Positions 1 through 4,608 of a DNA stretch of 8,377 nucleotides are shown here, one piece after another. A program made the translations under genes and the position numbers. Origin of the DNA: Chloroflexota bacterium (GTDB lineage Bacteria > Chloroflexota > Anaerolineae > UBA1429); the NCBI GenBank assembly GCA_012513595.1, contig JAAZBY010000182.1, positions 1 to 8,377 on the forward strand, given 5' to 3'. The number at the start of each line of letters is the position of its first letter. The first letter of the stretch is position 1. The notes below the pieces were generated by a model. That model had not been told where the DNA came from and did no database searches. It worked only from the letters and a program-made list of their open reading frames with translations.

Positions 1-372
1 GACGGCCCGCCGGGCATCGGCTGCCCGGTGATCGCCTCGGTATCCGGCGTGGACCTGGCCCTGCTCGTCACCGAGCCGTCCGTCTCGGGCATCCATGATC
101 TGGAGCGCATCCGGCAAACGGCCGCCCACTTTGGCATCGCGTGTGCGGTGGTGGTGAACAAGGCGGACCTGAACGCCGCGCGGAGGGAGGAGATTTCCGC
201 CTACTGCCAGCGCGAGGGGCTGCCTCTCCTGGGCACCATCCCCTACGACCTCCGGGCGATCCACACGATGGTCCAGGGTCATCCGGTGACCGAGAACAGC
301 GGCGGGCCGCTGGCCGAGGCCATGCGGACGCTCTGGACGCGGGTGGCCGAGCTCCTTGCCCTGACGGGCTAG
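1..372 (+). CDS. MinD-superfamily P-loop ATPase, C-terminal part (5' end outside window)
   Basis: The reading frame is open from base 1 and stops with TAG at 370-372, giving 123 visible residues; the start codon lies upstream of the window. The fragment begins with DGPPGIGCPVIAS, the Walker-B-like segment of MinD/CobQ-type ATPases. It continues through LLVTEPSVSGIHDLER (residues 21-36) and VVNKADL (51-57), the base-recognition loop. This pattern is typical of the MinD-superfamily ATPases that carry an inserted 4Fe-4S ferredoxin domain and usually have close to 300 residues. The Walker A motif and any ferredoxin cysteines would lie in the missing part, so the iron-sulfur assignment is not shown here. 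Such proteins are thought to act in metal-cluster handling or redox-linked partner delivery, often in tandem pairs, but the specific role is unknown. An internal GTG at 28-30 falls inside the conserved motif and is not a credible start. Confidence 0.85.
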   Translation, partial: DGPPGIGCPVIASVSGVDLALLVTEPSVSGIHDLERIRQTAAHFGIACAVVVNKADLNAARREEISAYCQREGLPLLGTIPYDLRAIHTMVQGHPVTENSGGPLAEAMRTLWTRVAELLALTG

Positions 373-399
373 ACTAGGCAGCCTGACGCAGTGTGGCGG

Positions 400-429
400 T
401 TGCTTGCGCCAGCCTGCCGGCCCTATAAT
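400..429 (+). promoter_or_regulatory. Predicted sigma-70 promoter of the GH4 operon
   Basis: A perfect TATAAT -10 box lies at 424-429. A weak -35 candidate, TTGCTT (400-405), sits 18 bases upstream and matches TTGACA at three of six positions. Transcription would start near 436, leaving a leader of about 140 bases before the GH4 start. The position, between the stop of the ATPase gene and the next gene, fits. A TTGCNN-18-TANAAT layout recurs on the minus strand in front of the PLP-enzyme gene, which supports it modestly. A second -10-like GATAAT at 555-560 has no -35 partner that I can see. Confidence 0.6.
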
Positions 430-463
430 GTGCCCTGCGGCGCACGTCGGACGGGCGCTACCG

Positions 464-540
464 CGACCTCCTGACGCCACTTCCTCTCCGCTCTCGCCTG
501 GCCAGGAGACCGCGCGGCGCAGCTGACGGCGTCAGGGTCG
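464..540 (+). other. Leader stem-loop in the 5' UTR of the GH4 operon
   Basis: Within the predicted leader, CGACC (464-468) and CTGACGCC (471-478) pair with GGCGTCAG (528-535) and GGTCG (536-540). This makes a 13-bp stem with one 2-base bulge (TC, 469-470). The enclosed 49 bases contain a perfect CCTGGCCAGG palindrome at 497-506 that may add a small inner hairpin. I do not recognise a known riboswitch, T-box or protein-binding leader in it. It ends 24 bases before the ribosome binding site (GGAGG, 565-569), so it is not an obvious occluder of translation. The pairing could be chance in GC-rich DNA, but 13 complementary pairs over this short distance deserve attention. Confidence 0.35.
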
Positions 541-574
541 TATCGGTCTGTAGGGATAATGCCTGGAGGGACGT

Positions 575-1909
575 ATGAGCCACAGCGGACCCAAGATCGC
601 CATGGTGGGGGGAGGTAGCTACAACTGGTCCCCTCGCCTGCTGTCGGACCTGATGCGCACACCCGAGATGGAGGGCAGCCACATCGTCCTCCTGGACCCC
701 AACCTGCGCGCGGCCGAGGAGATCGCCGCCGCGGCCCGGGCCATGGCTGCCAGCCTCGGCGTGCAGTACACGATCGAGATCACCGCCGATGAGGCCGCAG
801 CCTTTACCGGGGCCGATTTCGCCCTGATCACCATCTCCACCGGCGGCCTGGACGCCATGTCGTACGACCTGGCCATCCCGGAAAAGTACGGCATCTACCA
901 CACTGTGGGAGACTCGGTTGGCCCCGGCGGCTGGTCCCGGGCGCTGCGCAACACCCCCGTGTTCATGCACCTGGGGCAAGAGATCGCCCGCCGCTCGCCG
1001 CGCGCGGTGATCCTCAACTACACGAACCCGATGGCCCTGCTGACGGCCACGCTCACCGAAGTGTGCGACCTGCGCACGGTGGGCCTCTGCCACGGGGTGT
1101 TCGGCACCTACCGCGTGCTCGAGCGCCTCTTTGGCGTCGAGGAGAAAGACCTCGCCGTGAACTTTGGCGGGGTGAACCACTTCTTCTGGCTCCTCGACTT
1201 TGCCGTCAAGGGGCAGCCCGGCTACCCGCTCCTTGCCGACCTCCTTGGTGACCGCGACCTGGACGAGGCGTTGGCCCTGGGCGATACCGACGCGGCCGGT
1301 TTCCACTCGCACCACGCGCTGGCCTCCGAGCTGTACAAAGAGTACGGCTACCTGACCTACGCCGGAGACCGGCACACCTCCGAGTTCTTCCCGGGCTACC
1401 TGACGCCGACGCCTGAGGCGCTGGATCGCTTCCACCTGGTGCGCACCAGCATCGCCGACCGCCGCGAGGGCTATGTGCGCGCGCGCCAGCGCGCCCTCGA
1501 CCTGGCCGCCGGCAAGGCGGAGCCGTTCCCCCGCTCGCGTGAGACGGCGGTGGACATCATGATGGCTATGTCGGCCGGCAAGCCGTTCGTCGACGTGGTC
1601 AACCTGCCGAACACCGGCCAGATCGAGAACCTGCCCTCGGGTGCCGTCGTCGAGACGCTGGGCCTGGTCGACGCTCTCGGGTTCCGCCCGGTGGCGGTGG
1701 GGCCGCTCCCGCCGATCCTCCGGCAGATGGTGGAGCCGCACTGCCACGTCCAGATGCTCACGCTGGAGGCGGCCATGACGGGTGACGTCTCAATGGCGCT
1801 GGAAGCCCTCATGATGGACCCGCTGTGCGCGCATCTGGCCCCCTCGCAGGTGCGAGCCATGGGTCTGGAGCTCATGGCCGCCACCAAGCGTTGGTTGCCG
1901 CAGTTCTAG
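575..1909 (+). CDS. Glycoside hydrolase family 4 enzyme (alpha-glucosidase/galactosidase/uronidase type)
   Basis: The protein has 444 residues, a usual length for GH4 enzymes, which cleave glycosides by an NAD- and divalent-metal-dependent oxidation-elimination mechanism. Seen: the Rossmann nucleotide loop VGGGSYNWSP (11-20) right at the N-terminus; an acidic residue ending strand 2 (D41); the GDSVGPGG segment (112-119); NYTNP (148-152); CHG (172-174) and NH (201-202), which give the metal ligands Cys172 and His202; and GDRH (264-267) in the active-site region. A His after the metal Cys, instead of Asn or Asp, points to a non-phosphorylated substrate rather than a 6-phospho-glycoside. Glucosidase, galactosidase, glucuronidase and galacturonidase remain possible. 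There is no signal peptide, so the enzyme is cytoplasmic. The start is supported by GGAGG at 565-569, 5 bases upstream. It is co-transcribed with the URO-D-like gene 19 bases downstream. Confidence 0.92.
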   Translation: MSHSGPKIAMVGGGSYNWSPRLLSDLMRTPEMEGSHIVLLDPNLRAAEEIAAAARAMAASLGVQYTIEITADEAAAFTGADFALITISTGGLDAMSYDLAIPEKYGIYHTVGDSVGPGGWSRALRNTPVFMHLGQEIARRSPRAVILNYTNPMALLTATLTEVCDLRTVGLCHGVFGTYRVLERLFGVEEKDLAVNFGGVNHFFWLLDFAVKGQPGYPLLADLLGDRDLDEALALGDTDAAGFHSHHALASELYKEYGYLTYAGDRHTSEFFPGYLTPTPEALDRFHLVRTSIADRREGYVRARQRALDLAAGKAEPFPRSRETAVDIMMAMSAGKPFVDVVNLPNTGQIENLPSGAVVETLGLVDALGFRPVAVGPLPPILRQMVEPHCHVQMLTLEAAMTGDVSMALEALMMDPLCAHLAPSQVRAMGLELMAATKRWLPQF

Positions 1910-1928
1910 GGGCGTACCAGGAGATACC

Positions 1929-3077
1929 ATGAACAGCAGGGAACGCGTTAGTGCCGCTATCGCCCGCCGGCCGGTCGACCGTGTGCCGCTTGGCTTCTAC
2001 TGCGTTGACCACGACACGGTGGCGCGCGTCATCGGGCGGCCCACTTTTGTGCGCAACAAGATCGCCACGCAGATCGCCCTGTGGGAAGGGCGCCGCGCCG
2101 AGCTGGCCGAGGGCCTCAAGCGCGACACGGTCGAGTTCTACCGCAAGATCGACTGCGCCGACCTGATCCTCCCCAAGGAGCCGATGCTGCTCCCGCCAGA
2201 GGACTATGAGCCGAACCCGCCGCGCCAGGTCGGCGAGAACCGTTGGGAAGACCGCCAGGGGCGCATCTACCAGGCCGAATGGCGCGCCAACGAGATCCAG
2301 TGCGTGTACGATCCCACGCCGCCCAAAACGGTGGACGACTACTCCCTTGAGCAGTTCGAGGCGCCGCCAGACCTGACCCCGCCCGACCCATCGGTGTTCG
2401 AGGTGTGGGACTATGTGTATGCTGCCCTTGGCGAGGAACGCTACATCGCCAGCCCCAGCCCGGGCATAACGGCGCTGACCCGCCTGGGTGATACCCAGAC
2501 GGGGCTGATGCTCTATGCGCTCAAGCCGGAGGTGGTGCACGCCGCCAATCGGCGCAGCGTCGCGCACCAGAACGCTATGGACGCCTACACCATCCGTCGG
2601 CAGGCGCCCGGGATTCTTGCCGAGCAGGACATGGCCGGCTCCAACGGCCCGCTCGTCTCGCCGCGCATGTTCCGTGAGTTCTGCTTCCCCTACATGCGCG
2701 AACGCGTGCAGCACATGAAGCAGTACACTCCCCAGGTCATCTTTCACAACTGCGGGAACAACATCCCCCTGATGGACCAGTTCATCGAGACGGGGATCGA
2801 CTGCTACCAGTCGCTGCAGACGACGGCCGGGATGGAGATAGGGCTCCTGAAGGAGCGCTACGGGCACGCCCTGGCCTTCTGGGGCGGTATCTCGGTGGAG
2901 AAGCTCATCGACGGGACGCCCGAAGACGTTCGGCAGGACGTGCGCACCGCCATGGAGCGCGGCGCGCCCGGGGGCGGGTTCATCCTGGGGCCGTCCCACT
3001 CGGTGGCCATGAACACGAGTTATGACAACTTTATGGCCATGCTCGACGAGTTCGTGCGCCTGCGTGACAAGTTCTAG
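1929..3077 (+). CDS. URO-D/MtaA-fold protein (uroporphyrinogen decarboxylase-like; possible methyltransferase)
   Basis: The protein has 382 residues. Its N-terminus, MNSRERVSAAIARRPVDRVP, is the opening typical of the uroporphyrinogen decarboxylase superfamily. The C-terminal half carries FHNCGNN (272-278), WGGIS (318-322) and GGGFILGPSHSV (348-359). The true haem-pathway signature with its two substrate-binding arginines (QAGR-type, near residue 35) is absent, so this is not HemE. His273 and Cys275 form the H-x-C motif that binds zinc in the cobamide methyltransferases of this fold (MtaA/MtbA). His357 sits where those enzymes have their third ligand, a cysteine, and where HemE has its active-site histidine. 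A zinc-dependent methyl-transfer or demethylation role is therefore plausible, but no corrinoid protein is encoded nearby. AGGAG at 1919-1923 supports the ATG start. The 19-base gap after the GH4 stop implies one operon. Confidence 0.85.
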   Translation: MNSRERVSAAIARRPVDRVPLGFYCVDHDTVARVIGRPTFVRNKIATQIALWEGRRAELAEGLKRDTVEFYRKIDCADLILPKEPMLLPPEDYEPNPPRQVGENRWEDRQGRIYQAEWRANEIQCVYDPTPPKTVDDYSLEQFEAPPDLTPPDPSVFEVWDYVYAALGEERYIASPSPGITALTRLGDTQTGLMLYALKPEVVHAANRRSVAHQNAMDAYTIRRQAPGILAEQDMAGSNGPLVSPRMFREFCFPYMRERVQHMKQYTPQVIFHNCGNNIPLMDQFIETGIDCYQSLQTTAGMEIGLLKERYGHALAFWGGISVEKLIDGTPEDVRQDVRTAMERGAPGGGFILGPSHSVAMNTSYDNFMAMLDEFVRLRDKF

Positions 3078-3092
3078 GCTCACACGGTGAGG

Positions 3093-3135
3093 GAGCAGAA
3101 GGGCCGGAGCTACCAACGCCCCGGCCCTTCTGCTC
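3093..3135. terminator. Bidirectional hairpin terminator between convergent genes
   Basis: GAGCAGAAGGGCCGG (3093-3107) pairs perfectly with CCGGCCCTTCTGCTC (3121-3135), a 15-bp GC-rich stem with a 13-base loop. It lies 15 bases after the stop of the URO-D-like gene and about 30 bases after the stop of the opposing PLP-enzyme gene. Neither side is followed by a clear T-run, so it departs from the classic intrinsic terminator, though GC-rich bacteria often use such hairpins. A small CTCAC-ACG-GTGAG hairpin (3079-3091) precedes it. Confidence 0.7.
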
Positions 3136-3153
3136 TGCCAACTGCTCTGCCAA
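3130..3153. repeat. 12-bp tandem duplication
   Basis: The unit CTGCTCTGCCAA occurs twice head to tail, at 3130-3141 and 3142-3153, and the following C extends the identity to 13 bases. The first copy includes the outer end of the right arm of the hairpin terminator, so the duplication looks like a replication-slippage event at the foot of the stem. It is noncoding and lies between two convergent genes. Confidence 0.8.
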
Positions 3154-3164
3154 CGACCGCCTGA

Positions 3165-4367
3165 TCAGGCCAGCGCGGTGCGCAGGGCCCTGTCCAGATC
3201 CTCCTTGATGTCCGCCGGATCCTCGATGCCGACGCTCAGGCGCACCAGCCCCTCGCCGATGCCGAGCCTGGCGCGCTCCTCCGGCCCCAGCGCCCGGTGA
3301 GACGACATCGCCGGGTAGAGCACCAGGCTGTAGACGTCCCCCAGGGTCGTCGCCGGCTGCACCAGATCCAACGCCTCCAGGAAGCGAAAGACCTCCGCCC
3401 TGCCGGCGCCGCGCAGGTCCATACTGATCATCCCGCCGTAGCCCTTGCCGCCGAACAGGCGGCTCGCCAGGTCGTGCTGGGGATGGCTGCGCAGCCCCGG
3501 ATAGTGCACCCGCGCGACCTTGGGATGGCCCTCCAGCCACTCGGCCACGACCTGGGCGTTCCGGCACTGCTCGCGGACGCGCAGGGGCATGGTCTTGAGG
3601 CCGCGCAGCGCCAGCCAGGCCTCCTGCGGCCCGAGGTTGGCGCCCAGGAGCTTCTGGCGCTCGCGCAGATCGCGCCCGGCAACGGCCGAACAGGCTACCA
3701 CTCCCGCCATGACGTCGCCATGGCCGGATAGGTACTTGGTCGCCGAGTGCACCGAGTAGTCGGCCCCCACCGCGAGCGGGCGCACCAGGTACGGCGTGGC
3801 AAAGGTCGCGTCCACGATCAGGCGGGCGCCCGCCGCGCGGCACAGCCCAGCCAGCGCCGGCAGGTCGGCGACCTTGAGCAAGGGGTTCGAGATCGCCTCA
3901 CACACGAGCGCAGCCGGCTGCTCCTCGGCAAGCGCGCGCTGCACGCCGTCCAGGTCGGCCACGTCCACGAACCGGCCCCTTATGCCAAGCGAGGCCAGCG
4001 TGGTCGCCACGAGGGCATAGGTGGCGCCATAGACGTCGGCAGCGCAGACGACCGCCCCTCCGGCGCGCTCGCCAGCCCCCAGGATGGCGGCGTGCACGGC
4101 GGCCATGCCCGTGGCATAGGCCACGGCATCACCGGCGCCCTCGAGCGTGGCGATGGCCCGCTCCAGGGCGGCCACCGTGGGGCTGCCGTAGCGCGGGTAG
4201 ACGTAGCCCTGCTCCTCCCCGGCAAAGATGCGGTCCATCTCCTCGGTGGACGGCTGCACATAGCCGACCGACATCTGGATCGGGGCGCTCACCGGCCGGT
4301 AGTGCGTCGCCGGGGCGCGCTCCCCCGCATGCACAGCCTGCGTCTGGATACTCTTGCCTTCTAGCAT
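3165..4367 (-). CDS. PLP-dependent Cys/Met metabolism enzyme (cystathionine gamma-synthase/lyase family)
   Basis: The protein has 400 residues, the family's normal size, counted from the ATG whose first base is at 4367. Seen: YPRYGSPT (58-65), whose Tyr58 and Arg60 bind the cofactor phosphate of the neighbouring subunit; ATGMAAVHAA (85-94), the phosphate-binding turn; VYGATY (112-117) with the stacking Tyr113; DATFATP (186-192), with Asp186 for the pyridine nitrogen; SATKYLSGH (208-216), with Lys211 as the Schiff-base lysine; and VRLSVGIED (375-383), with Arg376 for the substrate carboxylate. The cysteine typical of true methionine gamma-lyases, two residues after the stacking Tyr, is Ala115 here. 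That favours a cystathionine synthase/lyase or O-acyl-homoserine sulfhydrylase role; motifs alone do not decide among these. The protein is cytoplasmic, probably tetrameric. Longer in-frame starts (up to 4712) would run through the divergent promoters and into the beta-mannosidase gene, and lack conserved sequence. The gene appears monocistronic. Confidence 0.93.
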   Translation of the reverse strand: MLEGKSIQTQAVHAGERAPATHYRPVSAPIQMSVGYVQPSTEEMDRIFAGEEQGYVYPRYGSPTVAALERAIATLEGAGDAVAYATGMAAVHAAILGAGERAGGAVVCAADVYGATYALVATTLASLGIRGRFVDVADLDGVQRALAEEQPAALVCEAISNPLLKVADLPALAGLCRAAGARLIVDATFATPYLVRPLAVGADYSVHSATKYLSGHGDVMAGVVACSAVAGRDLRERQKLLGANLGPQEAWLALRGLKTMPLRVREQCRNAQVVAEWLEGHPKVARVHYPGLRSHPQHDLASRLFGGKGYGGMISMDLRGAGRAEVFRFLEALDLVQPATTLGDVYSLVLYPAMSSHRALGPEERARLGIGEGLVRLSVGIEDPADIKEDLDRALRTALA

Positions 4368-4376
4368 GGTATGCCG

Positions 4377-4381
4377 TCCTT
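4377..4381 (-). promoter_or_regulatory. Ribosome binding site deciding the PLP-enzyme start
   Basis: On the minus strand AAGGA lies 9 bases before the ATG at 4367. It is moderate in strength, but it supports this start over the much longer open frame reaching to 4712. The conserved N-terminal region of the family also begins directly after this ATG (SIQTQAVHAGE, residues 6-16). Confidence 0.6.
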
Positions 4382-4453
4382 TGTCACTGGCCCGGGCCGC
4401 GCCGGCGCAGCCTGCTGACCTGCACACCGGTGGGCGCTTGGTCTCAGGCATCC

Positions 4454-4483
4454 ATTCTAGCGCACCCGGGGCGAGGGCGGCAA
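4454..4483 (-). promoter_or_regulatory. Predicted promoter of the PLP-enzyme gene (divergent)
   Basis: On the minus strand, TAGAAT (4459 down to 4454, five of six matches to the -10 consensus) is preceded at 18 bases by TTGCCG (4483 down to 4478, three of six). Transcription would start near 4447 and give a leader of about 80 bases. The leader is rich in short GC palindromes (for example CACCGGTG at 4425-4432, GCGCCGGCGC at 4399-4408 and GGCCCGGGCC at 4389-4398). I see no SAM or SAH riboswitch motif in it, although the product acts on sulfur amino acids. Confidence 0.5.
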
Positions 4484-4494
4484 CAGCGCCTCGC

Positions 4495-4523
4495 TTGACG
4501 CCTTCAGCCCCGGCGCGCACAAT
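4495..4523 (+). promoter_or_regulatory. Predicted sigma-70 promoter of the beta-mannosidase operon
   Basis: TTGACG (4495-4500, five of six matches) and CACAAT (4518-4523, four of six) are separated by exactly 17 bases, the optimal spacing. Transcription would start near 4530, leaving about 80 bases before the ATG at 4609. Its -35 box is only 11 bases from the -35 box of the divergent promoter on the other strand, so the two are unlikely to be occupied together. No clear operator was identified; the leader has GCACC (4524-4528) and GGTGC (4561-4565), which are complementary, and a GGGGCC direct repeat (4571-4576 and 4581-4586). Confidence 0.6.
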
Positions 4524-4595
4524 GCACCAGGCTGGGACCCGGGAGGCGAGGCCGCCCTTCGGTGCCCGCAGGGGCCTAGCGGGGCCGTGTGCAGA

Positions 4596-4603
4596 GGGAG
4601 GAG
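4596..4603 (+). promoter_or_regulatory. Ribosome binding site deciding the beta-mannosidase start
   Basis: GGGAGGAG ends 5 bases before the ATG at 4609 and is a strong Shine-Dalgarno sequence. The frame is open 85 codons further upstream to 4354, but that stretch overlaps the divergent promoters and the start of the opposing gene. It also has low-complexity GC-rich composition and no family homology that I recognise, so the start at 4609 is chosen. Confidence 0.85.
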
Positions 4604-4608
4604 AGTCC

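Noticed and set aside
380..416. Direct repeat AGCCTG at 380-385 and 411-416 near the GH4 promoter
   Set aside because: Six bases are too short to be significant in GC-rich DNA and there is no symmetry suggesting an operator.
458..1747. Long minus-strand open frame (429 codons) opposite the GH4 gene
   Set aside because: It mirrors the GH4 coding frame in GC-rich DNA, has Arg/Val/His-rich low-complexity translation, no ribosome binding site and no recognisable domain.
1929..3077. Annotation as HemE, the haem-pathway uroporphyrinogen decarboxylase
   Set aside because: The N-terminal arginine signature for porphyrinogen binding is missing, while an H-x-C metal motif absent from HemE is present.
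1872..3116. Long minus-strand open frame (414 codons) opposite the URO-D-like gene
   Set aside because: It is a shadow of a well-supported + strand gene; its translation shows no conserved motif and its start lies in the terminator region.
3747..4364. Plus-strand open frame of 205 codons opposite the PLP enzyme
   Set aside because: It is an antisense shadow with Arg/His/Gly-rich translation, no ribosome binding site and no recognisable domain.
4368..4450. SAM or SAH riboswitch in the PLP-enzyme leader
   Set aside because: The sequence was inspected because the product is a sulfur amino-acid enzyme, but none of the conserved core motifs of these riboswitches was seen; only short GC palindromes.
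4354..4608. N-terminal extension of beta-mannosidase (85 codons)
   Set aside because: It overlaps the opposing gene start and both predicted promoters, lacks family similarity, and a strong ribosome binding site precedes the ATG at 4609.
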